64,000 bases of DNA, from NCBI RefSeq assembly GCF_001690275.1, contig NZ_LZGW01000030.1:95430-159429 (forward strand). The letters run 5' to 3'. Origin of the DNA: Gilliamella sp. WF3-4 (lineage in GTDB: Bacteria; Pseudomonadota; Gammaproteobacteria; Enterobacterales; Orbaceae). Positions 18,482-27,100 of this stretch are shown here, in pieces. The translations under genes were made by a program, and so were the position numbers. Under the pieces are notes generated by a model. The model saw only the letters and a list, made by a program, of their open reading frames with translations, was not told where the DNA came from and did not search any database. Every line of letters starts with the position of its first letter. The first letter of the stretch is position 1.

Positions 18482-18741
18482 TAAAGCTTTTTTATGATTT
18501 CTTCCTGAAGCTGGGATTTTAAGCTCAGTTCGGCAAACATCTGCTTAAGCTTGCGGTTTTCCGCTTCGAGTTCTTTTAGACGTTTGATGTCTGAAATTTC
18601 CATACCGCCATATTTTTCCCGCCATTTATAAAAAGTTGAATTACCCATGCAATATTTACGGCACAGCTCTTTAACGGGAATACCCGCTTCAGTTTCTTTT
18701 AAAATAGCTACGATTTGATGTTCAGTCATTTTTTTCATCAT
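18481..18741 (-). CDS. IS3-family transposase orfA
   Basis: An 86-aa protein with the usual N-terminal helix-turn-helix (QIVAILKETEAGIPVKELCR, then STFYKWREKYGGM) and a C-terminal leucine-zipper-like helix (LKELEAENRKLKQMFAEL). It would bind the element's ends and, after -1 slippage at the A6G run near its stop, be fused to OrfB. Intact in sequence, but its partner is interrupted. Confidence 0.85.
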   Translation of the reverse strand: MMKKMTEHQIVAILKETEAGIPVKELCRKYCMGNSTFYKWREKYGGMEISDIKRLKELEAENRKLKQMFAELSLKSQLQEEIIKKL

Positions 18742-18790
18742 TAAATCCCCTTTTCTTTTATCATAGAGAATTTTCTACTTTTTTGCTGTA

Positions 18791-18982
18791 CTATTTTAGG
18801 GGGTAGTTACAGGTCCCTTTTTCAGCACTTTCATCATCACAAAGGTAATTTGTAAACTGATAAGATTTAGAATTAATACGAAACCAAGCCTCGTCTACAG
18901 ATGTTTTATTTAAACAAGGCTCTTGAGCATAACAAATAACACTGGTTGTCACCATGGCTATTAATAGTGTTATTTTTTTCAT
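18791..18982 (-). pseudogene. Immunity-type gene truncated by the IS
   Basis: The first 57 or so codons encode a clean signal peptide (ITLLIAMVTTSVICYAQEP) and a start of mature protein with cysteines (PCLNK, YLCDDE, GTCN). The remaining codons and the stop lie in the IS end. It directly follows the immunity gene at 19003. The missing 3' part is not elsewhere in the window. Confidence 0.7.
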
Positions 18983-19002
18983 AAAAATCTGATTCCTTAT
19001 TA

Positions 19003-19536
19003 CTATTTTTTATTGTAAGTTTTATTAATATATTTTTTTACTTCTGTTGCGGTTTTATATTTGAAAGAAGATATAGTTGAATCAGACATACCTTCCATTC
19101 CAGTTAACTCTCTATCATGATAAAGAGTCATATTTTTGACAAATTTATTCTCTTTATTATTTGATTTGTTATATGCATATACTTGATACAATTTTCCATA
19201 TGTACCAACTCCACGACTATTTATTTCCCATGAAATAATAACAAAAACAGTTTTATCTTTTAGCACCTTATCAAAAAATACTGACTCGACTTGTGGCTCT
19301 CCGCCTTCTATTTCATAGTTGTCTATTATTTGAAATTTTTCTAATTTAAAATCATCTAGATATTTCAAAACAAAATCAACAGAACCATTATCTTTTCTAG
19401 TAAAAAATAATTCTCCATTTTTATACCAAGATATATTAAACGGCCCATGTATAATAGTAGCACCTTCTTCACTAAAGGCTAAAGATGAAAAAATTAACCC
19501 AAAAACAAGCCATAACACACCTATTTTTTTTAACAT
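19003..19536 (-). CDS. Putative immunity protein of the GH19-type effector
   Basis: I choose the ATG at 19536 because GAGGAG stands 7 bases before it. An ATG at 19551 has no site and overlaps the effector's last codons. The protein starts MLKKIGVLWLVFGLIFSSLAFSEE, a signal peptide, and has about 155 mature residues of unknown fold (GPFNISWYKNGELFF, VFVIISWEINSRGVGTYG, LYQVYAYNK). It does not carry the Y-x-I-x-x-x-G-x-F module. It sits a few bases behind the stop of the GH19-tip gene, the normal place for a cognate immunity gene. Confidence 0.65.
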   Translation of the reverse strand: MLKKIGVLWLVFGLIFSSLAFSEEGATIIHGPFNISWYKNGELFFTRKDNGSVDFVLKYLDDFKLEKFQIIDNYEIEGGEPQVESVFFDKVLKDKTVFVIISWEINSRGVGTYGKLYQVYAYNKSNNKENKFVKNMTLYHDRELTGMEGMSDSTISSFKYKTATEVKKYINKTYNKK

Positions 19537-19540
19537 CTTT

Positions 19541-20500
19541 TTACTCCTCATCTAAACCAAGTAATCTAGCAAGCCGATTAAATCTTTGTTTCCTATCATT
19601 ATATCCATTTTGACCACCATTAACGAGCTGAGTTACTTCTTGCACTGTTCCTGATTTAGCAAGGTCTTTTAATTTAACAAAATGATTTATATCGCGATTG
19701 GGCCTACCTGTTTTAGTAAACCAAAATACAAAGGCTGATTCAATTCCATATTGTGTTGAACTTATTAATAAATCAGGATTAGCAACAAAATCTTGAATAT
19801 CATCGGGATTATTTTTGTTATGAACATTTGTAAAATTATTATAGGCATCTTTACCTGTTAATTGAATCATTCCTCTACCTCTATAACGATAACCATCCCC
19901 TGATGATTCATCACCATTTCCCATTCTATTTGCATAAACATAATTTGCCAAATTTTCAGGATTTCTTTCATAATAAGAAGTATTAGTCCATAATTTAGGC
20001 CTAAGCTGTCCTAAATCACAGCTATCTTTTAGTTGGTTATATTTCCCTCCCTTACAACCATATACTTGCTTCATTCTAGATGAGCTAAAATATAATTTTT
20101 CACTATCTGATTTAAATCCACTTTCATGCCCAATTTGTGAAAGGAAATGAGCTATTTCTTTAGATTCAACTAATCCATACACTAAAGCATATTGATTGAG
20201 ATAAGGTAAAATTTCAGCGTAATAACTTTTTACCCCTGTTGGATGAGAGGCGATTAGCATTTCCATTGTTATCATTGAATCATTAGCAATAAATGCTCCC
20301 ATCGCCACCGGATGAATAAACCACGCCCTACCATCAGCACTAAGCGTGGCCGGTGGGGCTGAGTCTGTTGGGGTGATTGTGGTATTGGTTGTCTCGCCAT
20401 TTTCTGGAGGCGTGTTTTTGGGTTGATTCAACTTAGCTAAGCCTTTAGCAACATCATCCCACCATAACATTTTCTTGATTTTCTCTTTGGTTTTTCCCAA
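19541..20500 (-). CDS. T6SS effector fragment with GH19-type glycosidase tip
   Basis: The open frame holds only the end of the linker, the WFIHPVAM junction (about residues 60-67) and a tip of about 250 aa. The tip looks like a GH19 chitinase/endolysin domain: IGHESGFKSDSEKL (candidate catalytic E126 and E134), YRYRGRGMIQLTG and NPDLLISS. In phage and T6SS settings such domains cut peptidoglycan glycan strands. The carrier continues upstream to about 20610 in another frame, because one base is missing near 20494 (GTTTTTCCC against GTTTTGTCCC elsewhere). Beyond that comes an old IS scrap. It is thus an orphan tip, expressed at best from the ATG at 20500. Confidence 0.7.
   Translation of the reverse strand: MGKTKEKIKKMLWWDDVAKGLAKLNQPKNTPPENGETTNTTITPTDSAPPATLSADGRAWFIHPVAMGAFIANDSMITMEMLIASHPTGVKSYYAEILPYLNQYALVYGLVESKEIAHFLSQIGHESGFKSDSEKLYFSSSRMKQVYGCKGGKYNQLKDSCDLGQLRPKLWTNTSYYERNPENLANYVYANRMGNGDESSGDGYRYRGRGMIQLTGKDAYNNFTNVHNKNNPDDIQDFVANPDLLISSTQYGIESAFVFWFTKTGRPNRDINHFVKLKDLAKSGTVQEVTQLVNGGQNGYNDRKQRFNRLARLLGLDEE
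20300..20327 (-). repeat. Tip-junction repeat, copy 3 (GH19-type tip)
   Basis: The same carrier-end sequence as the other four copies, followed here by the GH19-type tip. Confidence 0.75.
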
Positions 20501-20610
20501 GCCATGACTTTGTCCTCTAGCTCTTGCGCTTTTTCACAAATTTTGATTTGTTCTGTGCTTAATTTTTGACTTGGATTGCTTTTATAGTCTTCTAGGGAGC
20601 GGTAAATTTT
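20501..20610 (-). pseudogene. Frameshifted carrier linker before the GH19 tip
   Basis: Minus-strand translation SLEDYKSNPSQKLSTEQIKI, then AQELEDKVMAWEK, is carrier linker (compare DYKSNPKQKLNAEQIEIYKK in the other copies). It is one base out of frame with the tip. At its 5' side it runs into transposase sequence near 20610. Confidence 0.75.
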
Positions 20611-20770
20611 TCTTTTTAAATAGCCATGATACTCCGTTAATTTATCCAAATAACGAGTAACTCTACCTATCGGTAAACTAACGGAAATATTAATGTCTAA
20701 CACCTCACGGTTAAAATCATCTATCGTATCGAAGGCTCTAAAACGGTGCGGGATTTCCAGTCATTGCCAA
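20611..20770 (-). mobile_element. Remnant of an IS3-family transposase
   Basis: Translation FRAF, IDDFNREV, LDINISVSLPIGRVTRYLDK, LTEYHGY aligns with FRTFNVIDDFNREALGI, DIAVSLPAGRITRYLDK, LAEYHGY of the element at 17617-18811. It is a diverged relative, not a recent copy. Only about 50 codons remain, fused in frame to the carrier linker. Inverted repeats are not visible. Confidence 0.75.
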
Positions 20771-20886
20771 GCTCTTGACAAAATAGCTCCAATATTATTC
20801 ATACAGTGGATTTTCTATTGATTTATTTTTAGTTTTTTAGGTGCTTATTAGGATTTAAGATTATTGTAACTATATTTAAATCAACA

Positions 20887-21573
20887 CTACTTCTTTTTCT
20901 TTATGGTAGAAGCTAAATGACAAGCATCTGTTAAATTATTTTTACAGGCTTGATTAAGCCAGAAAAATGCTTGCTTATAGTTTGACTGAGCCATTTCAAT
21001 AATTCCTAAATTAAGTTGAGCAAAAGCATTATTCTTTTCAGCTGCTTTTTTATACCAATAAAGACCTTTTTTATAATCTGTATCTATTCCACTACTTGTC
21101 AAATATAAATTACCCAATTCAACTTGAGCGGCTGTATAATCTTGTTGAGCCGCCTTTGTTAGCCAATATAATGATTTTGAACTATCAGGTTTAACTCTCC
21201 AAAATCCAAATCTATAATTAACCCCTAAAGAGTATTGAGATTGTACATGATTTTGTTTTGCGGCTTTTTCTAACCAAATAATAGCTTGTTCATCATTGCC
21301 CAGTTCTTCATAAATAATGGCTAAAGCAAACTGAGCTTCTGCATATCCTTGTTGCGCTGATTGTTGATACCAATAAAAAACTTTATCATTATATTTTTTA
21401 TCAATATTTTGAGATAAAAGCAGATTAGCCAAGGAATATTGAGCAATCTTATCGCCATTTTCCGCCTGTATAATTAAATTATTTTTGTTAGTATCAGCAG
21501 TTAAAATATTAGAGTGACACAGCATAAAAGCTAACATTATCATTAAGACGAGTTCCTTATTTAGGTATTTCAT
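20887..21573 (-). CDS. Sel1-repeat protein, probable second immunity protein of the amidase_3 effector
   Basis: A signal peptide (LVLMIMLAFMLCHSNILTAD) is followed by about five Sel1/TPR-like repeats of about 36 residues. They are recognisable by AQYSLANLLL, AQFALAIIYEE, SQYSLGVNYRFG, AQVELGNLYL and AQLNLGIIEM, each with WYQQSA/WLEKAA/WYKKAA helices. Sel1 repeats form solenoids that bind partner proteins. Exported Sel1 proteins next to polymorphic toxins often act as immunity or chaperone factors. The start overlaps the end of the MORN-type gene by 17 bases, so the two are translationally coupled behind the amidase_3 tip. Confidence 0.75.
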   Translation of the reverse strand: MKYLNKELVLMIMLAFMLCHSNILTADTNKNNLIIQAENGDKIAQYSLANLLLSQNIDKKYNDKVFYWYQQSAQQGYAEAQFALAIIYEELGNDEQAIIWLEKAAKQNHVQSQYSLGVNYRFGFWRVKPDSSKSLYWLTKAAQQDYTAAQVELGNLYLTSSGIDTDYKKGLYWYKKAAEKNNAFAQLNLGIIEMAQSNYKQAFFWLNQACKNNLTDACHLASTIKKKK

Positions 21574-21970
21574 TAATTTCTACGTCCTCTGTTTCATATA
21601 AATCGCTATAATTAAAAATTTTTTTAGTTAAGACCTTACCATTTTTATCGTAGGTTATAATGATTTTATAATCTTTACCAAACTCATCTGGGTGATAATA
21701 CCTTGTACGAATAAGCATACCCAATAAATCATATTCATACCAATTACCCACAAAAATACCTGTCGCATTATAATGTCCTTGACAACCTTTTTCTTTTACT
21801 TGACCATTTGGATAATAATCAATAAGAAATGAATAACAAAAAGGAGTATTTGAATTACTTGATACTATTAATGATATGGCGTAAGGATCAAAATTTTCCT
21901 TAACAGAGTTAGCAAAAGAATGACAAACAATAAATAAAAAGATGGGTAGTAAAATAATCATTTTTTTCAT
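21557..21970 (-). CDS. MORN/YwqK-like repeat protein, probable immunity of the amidase_3 effector
   Basis: A 137-aa exported protein (signal IILLPIFLFIVCHSFANS). The core YYPNGQVKEKGCQGHYNATG, then GNWYEYDLLGMLIRTRYY, then YDKNGKVLTKKIF is the MORN-like strand repeat of the YwqK antitoxin family, known from other toxin-immunity pairs. It begins 11 bases behind the stop of the amidase_3 effector, the cognate position. It is coupled to the Sel1 gene. Confidence 0.7.
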   Translation of the reverse strand: MKKMIILLPIFLFIVCHSFANSVKENFDPYAISLIVSSNSNTPFCYSFLIDYYPNGQVKEKGCQGHYNATGIFVGNWYEYDLLGMLIRTRYYHPDEFGKDYKIIITYDKNGKVLTKKIFNYSDLYETEDVEINEIPK

Positions 21971-21981
21971 TATGCAACCTT

Positions 21982-23502
21982 TTAATAAAATTTTTTAATA
22001 TTTTTTAGTAACCCTTCATATAATTGTTGAGCAATTAGATCAATATTTGAAAATAAGGCTTTTGCATCTTTAGGTGATGTAATAAATCCTAACTCAACGA
22101 GAACTTTACGTTTGGTTTTATTTGAAGTTCTTAAAACCTGAAGGTTTCTTACATCTTTTTTGGGGGAAGATGATTCAACAGGAACCACATTATAATAACT
22201 AAATATATCTACCGCTAACTCCTTACTAAGTGCAACAATTTCGCTATCCGATATGTTCGGATAGATTACATGGGAACCAGATGCAGAATAATTTAAAGCA
22301 CCATCAGCATGAATAGAAATAAAATAATCAGCATTATTTTTATTCGCTAGATCAATTCTAGCTTGTCTTGTCTCTGGACCATCTATACCTTTGATACGCC
22401 TTTCAGTCCGAGTGAGAATAACCTTATAACCTTTTAGTTCTAGTAATTTTTTCAGTTTTATGGATACATCGAATACTAATCCTCTCTCATTTTTCTCAGG
22501 ATCTTCTGTATCCGATATAATCAATGTTGTATCATCAATAACTTCTTGTGGTAAAGTTTCGATATTTGCTGTAGCTGTTTTATTTTTGCTTATCTTATAA
22601 GTATATATCTTAGCTGTAGCACCTGAACTTCCTTTCTCATATCCGTGACCAGGATCAATTACAATTGTTAATTCGCTATTTTTTAACGCAAACATTTTCA
22701 TTGCTACAGGATGAATAAACCACGCCTTACCATTATCGCTAAGGGTAGCTGGAGGCGTGTTTTTGGGTTGATTCAACTTAGCTAAGCCTTTAGCAACATC
22801 ATCCCACCATAACATTTTCTTGATTTTCTCTTTGGTTTTGTCCCAAGCCATGACTTTGTCTTCTAACTTTTGTACCTTTTTATAAATTTCGATTTGTTCT
22901 GCGTTCAATTTCTGCTTTGGATTGCTTTTGTAGTCTTTTGGAAATCGGTCAATTTTTCTTTTTAGCTCTTCAAACCCTTTTTTTTCTGACTGTTGTTTGC
23001 TTGTTTCTAGCGTGTTGATATAAGCATCCAGTTTTGCTTCGTCGCCTTCCGTTAAATAATCCAATACATTGCTGACATTTTCTGTCATTTCACTATTTAA
23101 CGCTTCCCATTTTAGCAATTTGCCTTCTGAATCAACTTTGCCATACCATTCACTTTCATAATGGATTAATAGGCGACCCAGTGATGAGGTTAATACTGGC
23201 TTATTAATTATCCCGTTAAAGCTATTAATATCTATCTTCGCATATTTCTGAGCGCTAGAATCGTATTGCTTGTCTAATATTGTTAATGTTTCTTTTATTG
23301 TTGGCGTGTATTGTTCTAGTGATGCATTATCCTTATTTCTGCTTAAGGTTTTTTTAGCACTCAAATAAATGTCTTTCAGACTGACATTTTCTTTAATTTG
23401 CTTAAAGTCAAACCAATCCCAGCAACTCACTTTCTTCACGCCTTCGCTCTTGGTTGATAACCAGCAATCAACCTTCTCCGTATGACCAGTTATTAAAAGC
23501 AT
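21982..23502 (-). CDS. T6SS effector fragment with amidase_3 tip (5'-truncated carrier)
   Basis: Carrier homology starts near 23465 (CWLSTKSEGVKKVSCWDWFD). The first 13 codons are read from unrelated sequence, so the frame has no secretion module. WFIHPVAM is at 261-268. The tip is an N-acetylmuramoyl-L-alanine amidase of the amidase_3 family with the full zinc/catalytic set: H286 in DPGHG, E339 in NERG, H398 in SIHADG and E470 in LVELGF. A KTATANIET insertion loop lies between the first two. Such enzymes cut the bond between muramic acid and the stem peptide. All catalytic residues are kept although the carrier is cut, as expected of a reserve tip. Confidence 0.75.
   Translation of the reverse strand: MLLITGHTEKVDCWLSTKSEGVKKVSCWDWFDFKQIKENVSLKDIYLSAKKTLSRNKDNASLEQYTPTIKETLTILDKQYDSSAQKYAKIDINSFNGIINKPVLTSSLGRLLIHYESEWYGKVDSEGKLLKWEALNSEMTENVSNVLDYLTEGDEAKLDAYINTLETSKQQSEKKGFEELKRKIDRFPKDYKSNPKQKLNAEQIEIYKKVQKLEDKVMAWDKTKEKIKKMLWWDDVAKGLAKLNQPKNTPPATLSDNGKAWFIHPVAMKMFALKNSELTIVIDPGHGYEKGSSGATAKIYTYKISKNKTATANIETLPQEVIDDTTLIISDTEDPEKNERGLVFDVSIKLKKLLELKGYKVILTRTERRIKGIDGPETRQARIDLANKNNADYFISIHADGALNYSASGSHVIYPNISDSEIVALSKELAVDIFSYYNVVPVESSSPKKDVRNLQVLRTSNKTKRKVLVELGFITSPKDAKALFSNIDLIAQQLYEGLLKNIKKFY
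22699..22726 (-). repeat. Tip-junction repeat, copy 4 (amidase_3 tip)
   Basis: Carrier-end sequence with one extra difference (ACAGG instead of ACCGG). Here it is followed by the amidase_3 tip. Confidence 0.7.
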
Positions 23503-23650
23503 TCCCCCGAATCCATTTAATTATTTCACCGTGCTTTTTACTATAACTGGCAAATACACAAAATTTAGGGGAGGGTTTTGTTATTCCATGTATGAAAATC
23601 AATACCTTTCCTTTCCCATATTCCTATTACTTTTTTAAATAATTTTTGAA
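23503..23650 (-). pseudogene. Short coding scrap of unknown origin
   Basis: On the minus strand a frame of about 40 codons reads KFCVFASYSKKHGEII, then KWIRGNAFNNWSYGEG and a TGA at the point where carrier sequence begins. It looks coding, is not similar to the carrier and has no start, so it is probably another broken gene end in the array. Confidence 0.4.
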
Positions 23651-23745
23651 ATTTTTTGCATGTACTTTTAGTATGCCTTTTTTTGAAGATATTTGCCATT
23701 CCAGCCAGAAAGTGCAAATAACTAAATGATTTACCACGCCGTTAT

Positions 23746-24177
23746 TTATTCTGAAGTAGCAAGATCTTTTATATTTATTTTATAAAAATCCAAACATTGA
23801 TTAAATTTTATTTCTAACGCTTTGTTATAAATAACTTTGACTGGGTTTAATTCATCATATGTAATATTTTCCATGCTTTTTCGTTTATAGTTGTATTTCA
23901 ACCAACCTAATGTAGCCAACATTCCTCTATTTTTATTTTTTTCTGTATCAGAGTCATAGACTTTGAAAAAAATTGAATCATCATTAACATAAATATCATA
24001 TAAATCAATAGTTAAAGTTGCCCTTGATGTTACTTCTGGAAGAAAATCACTAGCTTTAATTATTTCTTCAAAAATAGATACACAATCGATCGATTTGGCA
24101 TTTGCATTACATGTTATACTTAAAATTAACAAAAATTGTAAAACAAATATTATCGTAGCTTTAATTTTTTTTTGCAT
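23746..24177 (-). CDS. Putative immunity protein of the vgrG-linked effector, 143 aa
   Basis: The start overlaps the last 17 bases of the full-length effector (24161-27373), so the two are translationally coupled. That is the strongest immunity position in the locus. The signal peptide is IIFVLQFLLILSITCNANAKS. The mature protein (about 115 aa) has two cysteines (IDCVSIF, FNQCLDFY) and a strand-rich centre (ATLTIDLYDIYVNDDSIFF). The fold is unknown. It lacks the shared Y-x-I-x-x-x-G-x-F module, which suits a tip of a different kind. Confidence 0.7.
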   Translation of the reverse strand: MQKKIKATIIFVLQFLLILSITCNANAKSIDCVSIFEEIIKASDFLPEVTSRATLTIDLYDIYVNDDSIFFKVYDSDTEKNKNRGMLATLGWLKYNYKRKSMENITYDELNPVKVIYNKALEIKFNQCLDFYKINIKDLATSE

Positions 24178-27100
24178 TTTCTTCCTCTATTTTATTAACA
24201 ATTCTTGGAATAATTTTATTTAATATGTTTTTATAGGTTTCTTGAACAACAGAATTGGTCGAATGCCAACGAGCATAATTACCATTATATTTATTAATAT
24301 AGAAAACTAAATACTCCATTGCAGCTAACACAGAAGGGAAAATTATAAACTCTTTAGGCCTATCTTTTATTTGAACATTTCCTCCCTGCTTACTCAACCC
24401 AACATTTTCAAATAAATATGTAGTTCCTATAGGAGTATAATTTGGATTTAATAAAAAAAATTCTTTATCCCAGCCATAATATGGAGGTGAACCAAAAGAC
24501 TCCATTCCTCCTGTTCCTGTCTTCTTATATTGTAAAGATTTAAAATGTGCAGTTTCAGAACGATACATTCTTTCAATTATTATTGCCATATCTTTACCAT
24601 ACTTCGCGTATATAGCCCTTAACGCGAGTTCTGCATTTTCTAAAGTATAATTCCTTATAAGATTAATTTTCTCATTAAAATAACCAACCATTGCTACCGG
24701 ATGAATAAACCACGCCCTACCATCAGCACTAAGCGTAGCAGGTGGGGCTGAGTCTGTTGGGGTGGTTGTGGTATTGGCTGTCTCGCCATTTTCTGGAGGC
24801 GTGTTTTTGGGTTGATTCAACTTAGCTAAGCCTTTAGCAACATCATCCCACCATAACATTTTCTTGATTTTCTCTTTGGTTTTGTCCCAAGCCATGACTT
24901 TTTGTTCTAGCTTTTGTATTTGTGTATAAATTTCAAGTTGTTCTTTGCTCAACTTTTCCTGTGGGTTACTTTTATAATCTTCTGGGAACCTTTCAATTTT
25001 TCTGCTTAACGCTTCAAAACCTTTTTTTTCTGACTGTTGTTTGCTTGTTTCTAGCGTGTTGATATAAGCATCCAGTTTTGCTTCGTCGCCTTCCGTTAAA
25101 TAATCCAATATATTGTTGGCATTTTCTGTCATTTCACTATTTAACGCTTCCCATTTTGGCAATTTGCCTTCCGAATCCAGTTTGCCATGCCATTCACTTT
25201 CATAATGGATTAACAGGCGACCCAGTGATGAGGCTAATATTGGCTTATTAATTATCCCGTTAAAGCTATTAATATCTATCTTCGCATATTTCTGATCGCT
25301 AGAATTGTATTGCTTGTCTAATATTGTTAATGTCTCTTTTATTGTTGGCGTGTATTGTTCAAGTGATGCATTATCCTTATTTCTGCTTAAGGTTTTTTTA
25401 GCACTCAGATAAATGTCTTTCAGGCTAGCATTTTCTTTAATTTGCTTAAAATCAAACCAATCCCAGCAACTCACTTTCTTCACACCTTCGCTTTCGGTTG
25501 ATAGCCAACCGGACGAAATGGTGATATTTTTATCGTCAAGGGCTTTTTCTATGTATATCCATAAGGTATCTTGCTCATCCACCGCTCGATGCTGGCGTGT
25601 TTTTACGTTATTATCACTCATATCAAGTAGGAGTGGTGTGCCAATATTATAATTGCTGCTCGTTAATTGGCTAGCTTGTAAGGGGTGTTTACTCCATGCC
25701 TCGGTGTCTGAGGCTAATTCGATTTCATTATTCGCGTTTGCTTTTTTGGCTCTCTCCTTAGTATTTTCAATCCATAATGTTTTTGTGTCAGTTGCAGAGG
25801 TTTTAATTTCTATTTGTAGCCAGTTTATGTTGGTTTCTTTACTAAGTACCTTTATTTTGCTGCCTTTAAGTGGTGTACCAACGGTGGTGTCGGCTAGACT
25901 GGGGCGCGTCAGTATTTTGGCGCCTTTGGATATAGCTAATAATGTTTTTGCTTCATCAGCTATTTTACTCGCCTCTGCTTGCGTTTGCGCAATGTACTTG
26001 GGTAAGTCTTCACAGGTAAAACATTCAACATGTAAATTTGGTTGAAATTCGCTCCCTTTCATACCTTGTGCAAGCGGTAGGGTTTCTATATCAATATAAT
26101 TCCCCTCTTTATCTTTTTTTTTATCAATCGCCTTATCTTGATTATGACCAATATGCCCAACTAAATCACCGGCTTCAATTGGAAAAGGCTCGTCTAATAC
26201 CACAACTTCATTATATTTTTTACCTCTAATGATATTTTCAAGACAATCAAAATAAACGTATTTTTTCCCAGCTGGCAAAGGAATAGTGGGGCTTCCATCT
26301 CGAATCACTTCAACTAATTCAACATAATTTTTTGGCGCTTTGGTACCTGCTATTTTAATTTGCGTACCGTCAGGTAACATGGAAATAATATTTTTATCTT
26401 TATCCCTGACTCTTAGCCCTTTGGATTTGACTAACTTACTATCTGTTCCCGTTATTTCAACTATCGGGTCGGTGAGTTGTTTTTTAGTGTCGTTGTAAAT
26501 CCAACCAATAATTTTATTTCCCTTATAGTCATAAGGTGTTAATTCCGGAATCGAACAATATCCTTCCACTAAAGACGAAACAGCATACCATTTATAATCT
26601 TGTTCATGTAAATCAAGATTTAGATTCACTTTGGTACCCGCTTGTAATACAGCTAAAATATTAGTGCGCTTTGAACTATCCGCTGTCTTTCGTATATTTA
26701 ACCCAGCTACGTAATCTAAGTCCTTATGCCCTACGCGGACACGATAAATATCCTGCTCCCAAAATGCGGGTGCAGGCTCTTTGGGGTTATCATCGTAGTA
26801 TTGAGTATCAGCCAGATGCATATACAAACTATAAAAATAAAGACGGTGCCCGGGCTGTTTTTCTTTTTTAGTTTCTGCTGTTTCCGCGGTTGACGCTTCA
26901 TTTGACGGCGTTGAGGTGTCGGTAGCTGGATTGGTAGTGGCATTAGATGATTCAGTGGCCTCAGTCGTTGTTGCTGATGTTTGCGTCGTGTTGTTATCCG
27001 TCGGGGTATTGCTTTCTGCCTCAGCGGCTTCTTCTACACGCTCCATTTCTAGCAAGTGCCTAACCAACACAAAACCCGTTGAGAAAAACCCCACTTTTTC

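Larger units (their letters stand above)
17617..18811 (-). mobile_element. IS3-family insertion sequence
   Basis: The ends are imperfect inverted repeats: TGTAAATACCCCAAAC at the left, and TGTAACTACCCCCTAAAAT read inward at the right. In between are orfA (HTH) and orfB (integrase core), overlapping at an A6G slippery run (18487-18493) typical of IS3 -1 frameshifting. Length is about 1195 bases. The bases outside the two ends (GAT on the left, GGT on the right) do not form a target duplication. The left flank is an effector tip and the right flank an unrelated immunity gene, so DNA next to the element was deleted or exchanged after insertion. Confidence 0.8.

Noticed and set aside
3417..23502. 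Prophage lysis genes as an explanation for the many peptidoglycan hydrolases
   Set aside because: No holin, capsid, tail or integrase gene is present. The enzymes share a carrier and junction with a vgrG-linked gene and are followed by exported immunity-type proteins.
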